64,000 bases of DNA from Pseudomonas sp. Marseille-Q3773. Its GTDB lineage: Bacteria > Pseudomonadota > Gammaproteobacteria > Pseudomonadales > Pseudomonadaceae. This document shows positions 1 through 8,452 of the stretch, one piece after another; position 1 is the first letter of the stretch; every line of letters begins with the position of its first letter. The translations under genes were made by a program, and so were the position numbers. The DNA lies in the NCBI RefSeq assembly GCF_916618955.1, contig NZ_OU745390.1:1240001-1304000 (forward strand). The letters run 5' to 3'. The notes below the pieces were generated by a model. It ran no database searches and had not been told where the DNA came from. It saw only the letters and a program-made list of their open reading frames with translations.

Positions 1-601
1 GGTTGGGGTTGCGTGCCAGGTTGCGCACGGTGCGGATCGGGATGTAGGCATCGCGCGCGTTGATCGCCACGCCGCAGCCATAGCTGTGGGTGATGGCGAC
101 CACGTCATCGACGTTTGGGTAACGGGGCAGCAGCTCGCTGCGAATGCGCTTGACGGCGTGCTCCAGCACGCCAGCCACGCACTGCACGGTGGTGGTGATG
201 CCAAGTATGTTGCGGGTGCCGACGCTGCCGTCGGCATTGCGGTAGCCTTCGAAGCTGAAGCCTTCGAGCGGCGGCAGCGGCTGCGGGATGGCATCGCAGC
301 GTGGCAGGCTGTCCAGCGCCGGGGCGGCCGGCATGCCCAGCTGGCTCTCCTGCACCCAGCTGCCCTGGCGCAGGTCTTCCAGTGCGTAGCCGATCACCTG
401 CCCATAGCGGCGCACGGGTTCGCCCTTGGCAATGGCCACGGTGGCCACCTTGTGGCTTTGCGGCACGCCTTCGACCAGGGTCAGGCCGTCGGCGAAGCGG
501 GCGCCTTCGCCCAGGCCGCCGGCATTGACCACCACCACGACGTTGTCGTCAGCGTGCAGGCGGACGTAGCGGGGCGAGTCGGAATGTTCGATCAACTGCA
601 T
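1..601 (-). CDS. garD: Galactarate dehydratase, N-terminal 200 residues (runs off the window)
   Basis: Galactarate dehydratase converts meso-galactarate to 5-dehydro-4-deoxy-glucarate, the substrate of the kdgD product encoded nearby. Only the first 200 residues are visible; the family is about 500-520 residues, so roughly 60% lies beyond position 1. Residues 1-80 look like the SAF-type domain of the UxaA/GarD family. The hallmark GFSFEGYRNADGSVGTRN follows at 114-131, very like E. coli GarD (EGYRNADGSVGT). The ATG at 599-601 is the natural start because the N-terminal alignment to GarD begins there. The gene lies 75 bp downstream of the gudP-type transporter and is probably the last gene of the kdgD-gudP-garD operon. 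Altronate dehydratase is the main alternative, but the N-terminal half fits GarD better and so do the neighbours. Confidence 0.9.
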   Translation of the reverse strand, partial: MQLIEHSDSPRYVRLHADDNVVVVVNAGGLGEGARFADGLTLVEGVPQSHKVATVAIAKGEPVRRYGQVIGYALEDLRQGSWVQESQLGMPAAPALDSLPRCDAIPQPLPPLEGFSFEGYRNADGSVGTRNILGITTTVQCVAGVLEHAVKRIRSELLPRYPNVDDVVAITHSYGCGVAINARDAYIPIRTVRNLARNPN

Positions 602-676
602 GTTCGGGCCCTACTTGTGAGGTTCTCAGGCTTTGGTACATCCGTTTGCGCCGGGGGGCGACGCAGGCGTGCTGGT

Positions 677-2038
677 TCAGGGGTGCGAGCTGGCCAGTTC
701 GCCGCTGGCGGCTGGCCCGGCGTCAGGCTTTGGGGTTTCGCGCAGCTCGATGCGCTTGATCGGGCCGACGATGACCAGGTAGCTGAACACCGCCACCAGG
801 GCATTGGCGCCCACATACACCAGTGCCCACTTGAACGAGCCGGTGGCGCTGATGATGTAGCCGATGACGATCGGGGTGGTGATCGAGGCGATGTTGCCGA
901 AGGTATTGAACAGGCCGCCAGACAGCCCGGCGATCTGCTTGGGTGAAGTGTCGGCGACTACTGCCCAGCCCAGTGCACCGATGCCTTTGCCGAAGAACGC
1001 CAGGGTCATGAAGCCGACCACCATCCATTCGCTATCGACGTAGTTGCAGAACACCATGCTGGTCGACAGCAGCAGCCCGCAGACGATTGGCAGCTTGCGC
1101 GAGAAGGTCAGCGAGTTGCCGCGGCGCAGCAGCCAGTCGGAGATCACCCCGCCCAGCACGCCGCCGATGAAACCGCAGACCGCCGGCAACGAGGCGATGA
1201 AGCCGGCCTTGAGGATGGTCATGCCGCGCTCCTGCACCAGGTATACCGGGAACCAGGTGAGGAAGAAGTAGGTGATGGCGTTGATGCAGTACTGGCCCAG
1301 GTACACCCCCAGCAGCATGCGGCTGGTCAGCAGCTGCCTGACATAGCCCCATTTCGGGCCGTCGTTGCCGCGCTTCTGGTCCATGTCCACCAGGCCGCCA
1401 TTGTGCTCGATATGCTCGAGCTCGGCCGGGCTGATGCGCGGGTGTTGGCGCGGGTTGTAGATGGTCTTCAGCCAGACCACGGAGAACACGATGCCCAGTG
1501 CGCCCATGACGATGAACACGTGCTCCCAGCCGAAGCTGAACACGATCCAGCCCATCAGCGGAGCGAACAGGGCCGTGGCGAAGTATTGCGCCGAGTTGAA
1601 GATGGCCGAGGCGGTGCCGCGTTCCTGGGTCGGGAACCAGGCCGCGACGATGCGAGCATTGCCCGGGAACGACGGGGCTTCGGCAAAACCGACCAGGAAG
1701 CGCAGGGTGAACAGCGTCACCACCGCCCAGGCCACCGGCAGGCCACCGACAAAGCCCTGCAGCAGGGTGAACAACGACCAGGTGAAGATGCTGAAGGCAT
1801 AGACGTTCTTCGAACCGAAGCGATCGAGCAGCCAGCCGCCGGGAATCTGGCCCGCCACGTAGGCCCAGCCGAAGGCTGAGAAGATGTAGCCCAGGGTGAC
1901 GGCATCGATGCCGAGGTCTTTCTGCAGGCTGGAGCCTGCGATGGCGATGGTGGCACGGTCGGCATAGTTGATCGTGGTCACCAGGAACAGCATGAACAGG
2001 ATCAGGTAGCGCACATGCGTCTTTTGGCTCGCTTGCAT
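677..2038 (-). CDS. gudP: MFS sugar-acid transporter (glucarate/galactarate/galactonate type)
   Basis: This 453-residue inner-membrane symporter belongs to the anion:cation symporter branch of the major facilitator superfamily and probably imports D-glucarate and galactarate. Twelve hydrophobic segments are visible. Near the N terminus is NYADRATIAIAG (24-35), typical of GudP/ExuT-type carriers. The loop 2-3 motif is LDRFGSK (71-77), and AEAPSFPGNARIVAAWFP (119-136) is a strong family signature. It sits between kdgD (102 bp upstream) and garD (75 bp downstream) on the same strand, so the three form one catabolic operon. The gene symbol is assigned by family and context. Preference for glucarate over galactarate cannot be read from the sequence. 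Confidence 0.88.
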   Translation of the reverse strand: MQASQKTHVRYLILFMLFLVTTINYADRATIAIAGSSLQKDLGIDAVTLGYIFSAFGWAYVAGQIPGGWLLDRFGSKNVYAFSIFTWSLFTLLQGFVGGLPVAWAVVTLFTLRFLVGFAEAPSFPGNARIVAAWFPTQERGTASAIFNSAQYFATALFAPLMGWIVFSFGWEHVFIVMGALGIVFSVVWLKTIYNPRQHPRISPAELEHIEHNGGLVDMDQKRGNDGPKWGYVRQLLTSRMLLGVYLGQYCINAITYFFLTWFPVYLVQERGMTILKAGFIASLPAVCGFIGGVLGGVISDWLLRRGNSLTFSRKLPIVCGLLLSTSMVFCNYVDSEWMVVGFMTLAFFGKGIGALGWAVVADTSPKQIAGLSGGLFNTFGNIASITTPIVIGYIISATGSFKWALVYVGANALVAVFSYLVIVGPIKRIELRETPKPDAGPAASGELASSHP

Positions 2039-2140
2039 GCTGGCAATACTCCCACTAGTTATTTTTGTGCGGGCTCATGTAAGGGTAACCGGAGTGGCTG
2101 GCCACTCCGGGCGCGGCATCTGGCAGGCCGCGGGCGGCGC

Positions 2141-3052
2141 TTACTGCGGGCCCATCTTGTCCATCAGCGCGGCGAGCTGTTCGTATTCGTCGGCAGTCAG
2201 GTCGGTCAGCGGGGTACGCACCGGGCCTGCATCGTAACCGGCAATCCTGGCACCGGCCTTGACGATACTGACGGCGTAACCGGCCTTGCGGTTGCGGATG
2301 TCCAGGTACGGCAGGAAGAAGTCGTCGATCAGCCTGGCCACGGTGGCGTGGTCGTCGCGGGCAATGGCGTTGTAGAAGGCCATGGCGGTCTTCGGCACGA
2401 AGTTGAACACGGCGGAGGAATACACCGGCACGCCCAGGGCCTTGTAGGCAGCCGCATAGACCTCGGCGGTCGGCAGGCCACCCAGGTAGCTGAAGCGCTC
2501 GCCCAGGCGGCGACGGATCGACACCATCAGCTCGATGTCGCCCAGGCCGTCCTTGTAGCCGATCAGGTTCGGGCAGCGCTCGGCGAGCTTTTCCAGCAGG
2601 TCGGCGTTCAGCCGGCAGACGTTGCGGTTGTACACCACGACACCAATGTTCACCGCTTTGCACACCGCTTCGACGTGGGCGGCGACGCCTTCCTGGCTGG
2701 CTTCGGTCAGGTAGTGCGGCAGCAGCAACAGGCCTTTGGCACCCAGCCGCTCGGCTTCCTGGGCGTACTCGATGGCCTGGCGGGTGGCGCCGCCCACGCC
2801 GGCGAGGATCGGTACCGAAGTGGCACAGGTGTCGACTGCGGTCTTGATCACCTGGCTGTACTCGCTGGCGGCCAGCGAGAAGAACTCACCGGTGCCGCCG
2901 GCGGCGAACAGGGCGCTGGCGCCGTAGGGCGCGAGCCATTCCAGGCGCTTGACGTAGCCCGCCGGGTTGAAGTCGCCCTGGGCATTGAAGTCGGTGACCG
3001 GGAAGGACAGCAGGCCATGGGAGAGGATGGATTTCAGTTCTTGTGGCGTCAT
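2141..3052 (-). CDS. kdgD: 5-dehydro-4-deoxyglucarate dehydratase
   Basis: KdgD dehydrates and decarboxylates 5-dehydro-4-deoxyglucarate to 2,5-dioxopentanoate (alpha-ketoglutarate semialdehyde) in the cytoplasmic oxidative hexarate pathway. The 303-residue protein is a class I aldolase-type TIM barrel of the DapA/NAL superfamily. The substrate-carboxylate loop GGTGEFF is at 52-58, the catalytic tyrosine is in VVYNRN (about 141), and the Schiff-base lysine is K167 in LIGYKDG. The frame stays open to 3310, but the family alignment starts at [13 protein letters not shown]. An AGGA lies 11 nt before that ATG, whereas the ATG at 3062-3064 has no spaced ribosome site. It is the first gene of the operon, with a palindromic operator candidate at 3106-3122. 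Confidence 0.93.
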   Translation of the reverse strand: MTPQELKSILSHGLLSFPVTDFNAQGDFNPAGYVKRLEWLAPYGASALFAAGGTGEFFSLAASEYSQVIKTAVDTCATSVPILAGVGGATRQAIEYAQEAERLGAKGLLLLPHYLTEASQEGVAAHVEAVCKAVNIGVVVYNRNVCRLNADLLEKLAERCPNLIGYKDGLGDIELMVSIRRRLGERFSYLGGLPTAEVYAAAYKALGVPVYSSAVFNFVPKTAMAFYNAIARDDHATVARLIDDFFLPYLDIRNRKAGYAVSIVKAGARIAGYDAGPVRTPLTDLTADEYEQLAALMDKMGPQ

Positions 3053-3105
3053 TGTTGTAGGCATCCTGTGGCGCTTGGGTAAGGGTGTTGTTTTGCGCTT
3101 GAGGT

Positions 3106-3122
3106 AAGTTATCGTACAACCT
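3106..3122. promoter_or_regulatory. Imperfect palindrome upstream of kdgD, GntR/FadR-type operator candidate
   Basis: AAGTTATCGTACAACCT matches its reverse complement at 12 of 17 positions, as half-sites A-GTT-T and A-AAC-T around a 3-nt centre. It lies 54-70 bp before the kdgD start, where a promoter is expected. FadR-subfamily GntR regulators that control hexarate and related genes bind short GT/AC palindromes of this size. No regulator gene is in view on this side; it may lie beyond position 1. The call rests on position and symmetry only. Confidence 0.4.
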
Positions 3123-3214
3123 AGGCGATGGCCAGTGCCTTTTGGGAATTTTTTTGCGGGATGTCGGGGGGATGACAGGGGGATTGGTTTTAGATGTGCG
3201 TGGGTGCGTGAATC

Positions 3215-3360
3215 GAGCGCCGCCCGCGCGGCGCATCGCGGATGAAATCCGCTCCTACAGGCATGCGCCAAGGCAGGCGACCATGGCGTAACAGGTTCGG
3301 CACGTTGCAATAAATGTAGGAGCGGTTTTTATCCGCGATGCGCCGCGCGGGCGGCGCTCA
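3215..3360. repeat. Inverted pair of REP-like elements; rest of the 3053-3555 intergenic gap
   Basis: Two copies of an approximately 46-bp palindromic unit face each other at 3215-3261 and 3315-3360. Each combines GTAGGAGCGG, ATCCGCGATG and a GC-rich GCGCCGCGCGGGCGGCGC-type stem. They match the REP style of P. putida-group genomes. The 503-bp gap between kdgD and the PuuD-like gene holds this pair, the kdgD promoter region and, at 3506-3531, a GC-rich hairpin. No open frame in the gap resembles a protein. Confidence 0.7.
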
Positions 3361-3505
3361 ATCTCACAGGCGCAGAAAATCCAACGACAACCACTCGGCA
3401 GTCATCATATCTCTCAAAAGGAAAAAAAGATCGCGGAGACAGGCACAAGCCCGCCGCCCGCTTCCACGGGAGGTGTTCTGGGACCAGCAGAGGGTGACCG
3501 GGGAA

Positions 3506-3531
3506 GCGGGGGCGGCCTTGCGCCGCCCCGC
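3506..3531 (-). terminator. GC-rich hairpin after the PuuD-like gene
   Basis: GCGGGGGCGG and CGCCGCCCCGC pair around a CCTTG loop with one bulge, 25 bp beyond the stop of the minus-strand hydrolase gene. There is no T-run, so it is either a weak intrinsic terminator or only an mRNA-stabilising hairpin. Confidence 0.4.
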
Positions 3532-3555
3532 GATCAAAGCGCAGTAACGCGAAGG

Positions 3556-4365
3556 TCAGGCAGCCTGCTGGCGCTTGATCTGCGCCTTGCGTACCTGGGC
3601 CCGGCAAGCATCGCCGAAGGCCTGGAAGATCTTGATCGAGTCCGGGTTGCTCGCCGCTTGCCACTCCGGGTGCCATTGCACGGCGAACAGGAACGGCGAC
3701 AGGCTCGGGGCATGAATCGCCTCGACCAGGCCGTCTTCGGCGTGGGCGATGGCCTCGATGCCGGCACCGAGCTTGCGCAGGCCCTGGCCATGCAGCGAGT
3801 TGACGCGAATTTCGTCGCTGCCCAGGGTGTCACGCAGCCAGCTGCCTGGCGCGATCTTCACCCCGTGCACCTGGGCGTATTGCACCTCGACCGGGTCTTC
3901 CGGGTTTTCCCGATGGTCATTGAAGCCAGGCTCGGCGTAGACCTTCTGGTAGATGTCGCCACCCAGGGCCACGTTGATTTCCTGCATGCCACGGCAGATG
4001 CCGAAGATCGGCAGGCCACGCTTGATCGCCGCCTTGACCAGCGGGATGTCGAACAGGTCGCGGTTCTTGTCCTGGCCTTTGCCGGGGGTCTGGTTTTCCT
4101 GGCCGTACAGGGCCGGGTCGATGTTGCTGCCCGCGCCGGTCAGGTACACGCCGTCGGCCATGTCCAGGTAGGTTTCGAGGTCATCGATGCCGCAGCAGGT
4201 AGGGACCAGTACTGGCACGCAATCGGCGAATTCGACCAGCGGAGTGATGTATTTGTGGGTCATGACCTGGTAGTCATGGCCTTTGCGCTCTTGGCTGCCC
4301 ATGGTCATCAGGACGATGGGTTTGCGCAGGGAAGGTTGCTTGTTGCCAATGTTGCTGTTGGACAT
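3556..4365 (-). CDS. Class I glutamine amidotransferase-like hydrolase (peptidase C26, PuuD-like)
   Basis: This 269-residue cytoplasmic enzyme belongs to the peptidase C26 family, which includes E. coli PuuD (gamma-glutamyl-GABA hydrolase). The catalytic triad is visible: nucleophile C124 in IFGICRGMQEIN, and H232 and E234 in AVQWHPEW. The N-terminal region and GSNIDPALYG (79-88) are also family-typical. Its place at the 3' end of the D-lysine transporter/amaD gene block suggests hydrolysis of a gamma-glutamyl derivative of an amine or amino acid, but the substrate is unknown. The start ATG at 4363-4365 has AAGGTGA 6-7 nt before it. A 420-bp gap with a REP pair separates it from the ABC ATPase gene, so it may have its own promoter. 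Confidence 0.8.
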   Translation of the reverse strand: MSNSNIGNKQPSLRKPIVLMTMGSQERKGHDYQVMTHKYITPLVEFADCVPVLVPTCCGIDDLETYLDMADGVYLTGAGSNIDPALYGQENQTPGKGQDKNRDLFDIPLVKAAIKRGLPIFGICRGMQEINVALGGDIYQKVYAEPGFNDHRENPEDPVEVQYAQVHGVKIAPGSWLRDTLGSDEIRVNSLHGQGLRKLGAGIEAIAHAEDGLVEAIHAPSLSPFLFAVQWHPEWQAASNPDSIKIFQAFGDACRAQVRKAQIKRQQAA

Positions 4366-4785
4366 ATGTCACCTTGGGACAGGTTCGGCCTGTCGTTGTT
4401 GTGCAGGTGCACGGCGCGCGGCCTTGGGTGCAGCCTGTAGCCCCGAGCACTGCCGGCTCGTCAGAGGCGACGATTCCGGTCGGGGCTTGTAGATAGCTTG
4501 CCAGAGCCGTTCGATATGTCAAACGATGGAGCAGGGCATGATGCCAGGGAACGCAGCGGTTTTTGGGGGCTGAAACCGATGCGCGCCTGTGGCGGCGTGG
4601 GTTTGGCGGGGGGCAGGGTCAATAATATTTAACGATGCAGTTGGGTCTTTGCAGCGGTGCAATGAAGGTGTCGCCTGTTCCGGCTTATTCGCGGGCATGC
4701 CCGCTCCCACAGGTTGATCACCGGTCCCGAAGGCTGAGGTGATCCTGTGGGAGCGCGCGAGCCCGCGAAGAGGCCGGAACAGGTA
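4366..4785. other. Intergenic gap: leader of the PuuD-like gene plus a REP pair
   Basis: This is the 420-bp space between the PuuD-like hydrolase (start 4365) and the ABC ATPase (stop 4786). The half nearest the hydrolase should hold its promoter, but I cannot pick convincing -35/-10 boxes. An AT-rich stretch lies around 4620-4632. The half nearest the ATPase is the REP pair listed separately. I see no gene here. Confidence 0.6.
4674..4783. repeat. Inverted REP pair downstream of the ABC ATPase gene
   Basis: CCTGTTCCGGCTTATTCGCG... (4674-4713) and its inverse ending ...GAGGCCGGAACAGG (4744-4783) form a head-to-head pair. Both have the CGCGGGC(N)GCCCGCTCCCACAGG-type core described for the 35-bp P. 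putida REP. The pair starts 2 bp past the ATPase stop codon, so it can fold as a long 3'-end stem and probably reduces read-through into the hydrolase gene. Confidence 0.8.
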
Positions 4786-5571
4786 TCAGTGCAGTATCTG
4801 CGCCAGGAACCCTTTGGCCCGCTCGGTACGCGGCTGGTTGAAGAACACCTGCGGCGGGCTGTCCTCGATGATCTGCCCACCCTCGAGGAACAGCACCCGC
4901 TCGGCCACCTGCCGGGCAAAGCCCATTTCATGGGTGACACAGAGCATGGTCATGCCGGTGCCGGCCAGTTGCACCAGCACATCCAGCACTTCGGCGACCA
5001 TTTCCGGGTCCAGCGCCGAGGTGGGCTCGTCGAACAGCATGATGCGTGGCTTCATGCACAGCGCCCGGGCAATCGCCACACGCTGCTGCTGGCCACCGGA
5101 CAGCTGGCTGGGGTACTTGTGCGCCTGGCTTTCGATACCGACCTTGCTCAGGTACATGCGCGCCCGCTCCTCGGCGTCCTTGCGCGACAACCCGCGCACG
5201 CTGGTGGGCGCCAGCAGGCAGTTGTCCAGCACGCTCATATGCGGGAACAGGTTGAAGTGCTGGAACACCATGCCGATGTCGCTGCGCACCCGCGCCGCTT
5301 CGCGGCTGGTGGCAGCCAGGTCGATGCCATCGACCTTGATGCTGCCCTGCTCGGCCACTTCCAGGCGGTTGATGCAACGGATCAAGGTCGACTTGCCCGA
5401 ACCGGACGGCCCGCATAGCACGATGCGTTCGCCTTCGCGCACCTGCAGGTTGATGTCGCGAAGTACATGGAACGCGCCGTAGTGCTTGTTAAGGCCCTCG
5501 ATGCGGATCAGCACCGGGCGTGGGTCGGGTTCGGGGGCCAGGCTGGCAAGGCTCAGTGGTGCGGTCATCAT
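4786..5571 (-). CDS. Polar amino-acid ABC transporter ATP-binding protein
   Basis: This 261-residue ATPase energises a polar amino-acid importer (GlnQ/HisP type) on the cytoplasmic face of the membrane. Walker A is GPSGSGKS at 54-61, the Q-loop is in MVFQHFNLFP (101-110), the ABC signature LSGGQQQR at 157-164, and Walker B with the catalytic glutamate is IMLFDEPTSALDPE (177-190). It follows amaD by 20 bp on the same strand, with two permeases and a binding protein further upstream, which completes the importer. Context suggests D-lysine or a similar basic amino acid as substrate; this is inferred. Confidence 0.9.
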   Translation of the reverse strand: MMTAPLSLASLAPEPDPRPVLIRIEGLNKHYGAFHVLRDINLQVREGERIVLCGPSGSGKSTLIRCINRLEVAEQGSIKVDGIDLAATSREAARVRSDIGMVFQHFNLFPHMSVLDNCLLAPTSVRGLSRKDAEERARMYLSKVGIESQAHKYPSQLSGGQQQRVAIARALCMKPRIMLFDEPTSALDPEMVAEVLDVLVQLAGTGMTMLCVTHEMGFARQVAERVLFLEGGQIIEDSPPQVFFNQPRTERAKGFLAQILH

Positions 5572-5591
5572 TGTTGTTCTCCCGCGTGGGT

Positions 5592-6836
5592 TCAGTCGAA
5601 ACGGGTCGCGCTATAGGGCGCGGGGTCGGTGAAGGGGCGTTCGCCAGTGACCAGTTCGGCCAGCAGGCGGCCGCTGACCGGGCCCAGGGTGAGGCCGTGG
5701 TGGGCATGGCCGAAGTTGAACCACAACCCTGGGTGGCGCGGGGCCGGGCCGATCACCGGGCGCATGTCCGGCAGGCAGGGGCGGCGGCCCAGCCAGGGGG
5801 TGTCGTCCAGGCGCTCGCCGAGCGCCGGGAACAGCTTGCGGGCCAGGGCTTCGCAGCGGCCCAGCTGAATCTGGTTGCCCGGTGCGCTGCTGGCCGCGAA
5901 CTCGATGCCAGTGGTCAGACGCACGCCGCGGGCCATGGGCGCCAGTACGTAGCCACCCTGGGTATCGCAGATGGAGTGCTCCAGCTGCGCACCGTCGCGG
6001 GTGCTGTAGTGCATGTGGTAGCCACGCTTGATCGCCAGCGGGATCTCATAGCCCAGGCCGCTGAACAGGTCGGCGGACTGTGGGCCGAGGCAAGCCACCA
6101 CTTCATCGGCGCTGATCGGGCCGCGGCGGCTGTCGACCTGCCATTGGCCGCCGACCTGGCGCAGGCTGCGTGCATCGCCATGCAGGAACTGCCCGCCGCG
6201 TTGCAGGAACAGGCTGGCGTAGCCGCGGGTGAGGGCGCCAGGGTTGTTCACGGTCTTGGGGTCGAGCCAGTGGATGCCACCAACCACGGTGGCGTCCAGT
6301 TGCTGTTCGCGGGCCTGCAACTGCCCGCATTCGAGTATTTCGAACTGCAGGCCATAACGGCTCAGGCCTATGGCGTCGGCCTTGGCCTGCGCGAACAGCG
6401 CCGGGTCACGGAACACTTCGATCCAGCCTTTGGCCTGCACCAGGCCTTCCAGGCCGGCGGCAGCGATCAGTGCATCGTGTTCCTCGACGCAACGTTGCAC
6501 CAGCGGCAGCATGTCGGCGGCAGCCCCGGCCAGGCGCCCGGGGGCCGACTGGCGCCAGTAACGCCACAGCCACGGTGCCGCCTTGGGCAGGTGCAGCAGG
6601 CTGTAGCGCACATCGGGCTGGCGGTTCAGGCCATAGCGCAGCAGCGCGCCCAGTTGCCGCGGGAAGGCGTAGGGGATGACGCTGGAGCGCTCGATCAACC
6701 CGGCATTGCCGTGGCTGGTGCCGCTGCCCGGTTCGTCGCGGTCGATCAGGATCACCTGGCGCCCGCGGGCCTGCAGGTGCAGCGCGGTGCTGACGCCGAC
6801 GATGCCGGCGCCAAGGACAAGGGTCTGGCAATGCAT
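5592..6836 (-). CDS. amaD: FAD-dependent D-amino-acid (D-lysine) oxidase/dehydrogenase
   Basis: This 414-residue member of the DAO/DadA family should deaminate D-lysine to the keto acid that cyclises to delta1-piperideine-2-carboxylate. The dinucleotide-binding motif LGAGIVGVS (8-16) starts the protein, followed by the family's LIDRDEPGSGTSHGNAGLI-like segment with the GNAG motif. The frame is open upstream, but the ATG at 6834-6836 gives MHCQTLVLGAGIVG, the normal DadA-type N terminus, and AGGA lies 9 nt before it. It lies between permease genes and the ATPase (17 and 20 bp gaps). I recall that the equivalent P. putida KT2440 gene was named amaD for D-lysine degradation. The divergent dpkA and amaC support that reading. 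Another D-amino acid could be the real substrate. Confidence 0.85.
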   Translation of the reverse strand: MHCQTLVLGAGIVGVSTALHLQARGRQVILIDRDEPGSGTSHGNAGLIERSSVIPYAFPRQLGALLRYGLNRQPDVRYSLLHLPKAAPWLWRYWRQSAPGRLAGAAADMLPLVQRCVEEHDALIAAAGLEGLVQAKGWIEVFRDPALFAQAKADAIGLSRYGLQFEILECGQLQAREQQLDATVVGGIHWLDPKTVNNPGALTRGYASLFLQRGGQFLHGDARSLRQVGGQWQVDSRRGPISADEVVACLGPQSADLFSGLGYEIPLAIKRGYHMHYSTRDGAQLEHSICDTQGGYVLAPMARGVRLTTGIEFAASSAPGNQIQLGRCEALARKLFPALGERLDDTPWLGRRPCLPDMRPVIGPAPRHPGLWFNFGHAHHGLTLGPVSGRLLAELVTGERPFTDPAPYSATRFD

Positions 6837-6853
6837 TGGAACGTATCCTTCGG

Positions 6854-7564
6854 TCAATTCAGGTGGCGGCCCAGGCGGGCTTCCAGGTGTTTCAACAGGC
6901 GCCGTACCAGTTCGACGATCAACAGGTAGAGCACGGCGGCCCACAGGTAGATCTGGAAGTCGAAACTGCGCGAGAAGGCCAGTTTGGTCACACCCATCAG
7001 GTCGTAGATGGTCACCAGCGAGGCGATCGCGCTGGCCTTGATCATCAGGATCAGTTCATTGCCCAGCGGGCCGATGGCCACCAGCAGCGACTGCGGCAGG
7101 ATCACCTTGAAGAAGGTGGTGGAGCGCTTCAGGTTCAGTGCCCGCGCTGCTTCATGCTGGCCAGGAGCCACGGCCATGAGGCTGCCGCGGAAGATCTCCG
7201 CCTGGTAGGCGGCAGTGTTCAAGGTGAATGCCAGCAGCGTGCAGAACCACGCCTCGCGGAAGAACCACCACAGGCCGACGTCCTGCCAGAAGCCCTTGAG
7301 CGAGCCCAGGCCGTAATACAGCAGGAACAGCTGGGCCAGCAGCGGCGAGCCGCGAAAGAAGTACACGTAGCCGGCCGCCATGCGTTGCAGCAACAGGCTG
7401 CGCGACATGCGCGCCAGCGCCAGCAGCAGGCCCAGCACGGCACCCAGGCTGAAGGAAATCGCCACCAGCTTGGCGGTCACCAGCAGGCCGTCGAGGAAGC
7501 GCGGGCCGTAGCGTTCCAGCAGGTTGGGGTCGATAACCAGCGCCAGCAGTTGTTCGAGGCTCAT
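6854..7564 (-). CDS. Amino-acid ABC transporter permease (second)
   Basis: This 236-residue HisM/GlnP-type permease has about five membrane segments. It also has the cytoplasmic EAA loop that contacts the ATPase (HEAARALNLKRSTTFFKVIL region). The frame could extend upstream, but the ATG at 7562-7564 overlaps the stop of the preceding permease as ATGA. It also gives the normal family N terminus MSLEQLLALVIDPNLLERYG. It pairs with the neighbouring permease to form the membrane channel of the importer. Confidence 0.9.
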   Translation of the reverse strand: MSLEQLLALVIDPNLLERYGPRFLDGLLVTAKLVAISFSLGAVLGLLLALARMSRSLLLQRMAAGYVYFFRGSPLLAQLFLLYYGLGSLKGFWQDVGLWWFFREAWFCTLLAFTLNTAAYQAEIFRGSLMAVAPGQHEAARALNLKRSTTFFKVILPQSLLVAIGPLGNELILMIKASAIASLVTIYDLMGVTKLAFSRSFDFQIYLWAAVLYLLIVELVRRLLKHLEARLGRHLN

Positions 7565-8280
7565 GCGCGTGCTCCTTGCAGGTGGCGGTTGCTGCGCCGT
7601 TCGATGAAGGCGAACACGCGTCCGGAGAGGGCGGCGAACAGCAGGTAGCCCAGGCAGGCGACGCCATAGAAGAACATCGGTTCCTTGGTCACGCTGACCG
7701 CCAGGTTGGTCTGGCGCATCAGGTCGACCAGCGAGATGGTCGACACCAGTGAGGTGTCCTTGAGCAGCGACAGCCAGTTGTTGGACAGGCCGGGCAGGGC
7801 GATGCGGGTCAGTTGCGGCAGCAGCACCTTGAAGAAGCCGGTGCGTTTGCTCAGGCCCAGCGCCGAACACGCTTCCAGCTGGCCCTTGGGCAAGGTCTTG
7901 AAGGCGGCCAGCCAGATCTCGCTGGAAAACGCGGCGAACACCAGGCTGAAGGCAATCATCGCGGCGAGGAAGGTATTGATCAGGAACTCACCCGGATAGC
8001 CCATGGCCGCGAGGATCTTCTGCGCGGCGATCTGGCAGCCGTAATAGATGATCAGCAGCGTCAGCAGTTCGGGCAGGCCACGGAACACCGTGGAAAAGGT
8101 GGTAGCCCAGAGCCGTGGCAAACGCTTGCGCGAGCGCGCCGCGAGGGCGACCAGCAGGCCCAGCGGCAGGCCGACGGGCAGGCACGCCAGGGCCAGGGAC
8201 AGGGTGACCAGGGCACCGGCCAGCAGCGCCTGGCCCCAGCCTCCGCTGGCGAAGGACAGCAAGGACAATTGATCGAGCAT
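7561..8280 (-). CDS. Amino-acid ABC transporter permease (first)
   Basis: This 239-residue inner-membrane permease is of the HisQ/ArtQ type. It has several hydrophobic helices and the EAA loop LEACSALGLSKRTGFFKVLL. The last four bases overlap the next permease (ATGA at 7561-7564), a translational-coupling arrangement that suits equal amounts of the two subunits. A 172-bp gap containing a REP pair separates it from the binding-protein gene upstream, a common way to let the binding protein be made in excess. Confidence 0.9.
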   Translation of the reverse strand: MLDQLSLLSFASGGWGQALLAGALVTLSLALACLPVGLPLGLLVALAARSRKRLPRLWATTFSTVFRGLPELLTLLIIYYGCQIAAQKILAAMGYPGEFLINTFLAAMIAFSLVFAAFSSEIWLAAFKTLPKGQLEACSALGLSKRTGFFKVLLPQLTRIALPGLSNNWLSLLKDTSLVSTISLVDLMRQTNLAVSVTKEPMFFYGVACLGYLLFAALSGRVFAFIERRSNRHLQGARA

Positions 8281-8311
8281 GACAAACCCCTAGGGCGGGT
8301 AGGTGCGATCT

Positions 8312-8428
8312 CTGTGGGAGCGGCCTGGCGTCGCGAAAGGGCTGCGTAGCGGCCCCAGGATTCATGCAACTGCACAGATTGCCGGGGCCACAGCGCGGCC
8401 CTTTCGTGACGCAAGGTCGCTCCCACAG
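8312..8428. repeat. Inverted REP pair between binding protein and permease genes
   Basis: TGTGGGAGCGGCCTGGCGTC at 8313-8332 and its approximate inverse ending GGTCGCTCCCACAGG (about 8390-8429) flank a central region with CGAAAGGGC and GCGGCCCTTTCG arms. It sits inside the transporter operon, right after the binding-protein gene. Such 3' stems usually protect the upstream mRNA, which would raise binding protein over permease. Confidence 0.75.
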
Positions 8429-8452
8429 GAGGTGCGCAAAGTTTCCTGAAGA

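Noticed and set aside
3329..3676. Possible small minus-strand gene between kdgD and the PuuD-like gene
   Set aside because: It lies over a REP unit and the 3' end of the PuuD-like gene in another frame, with no family resemblance.
4366..4785. Sigma-54 promoter for the PuuD-like gene
   Set aside because: TGGCA is present on the minus strand but the GG-N10-GC spacing is not met.
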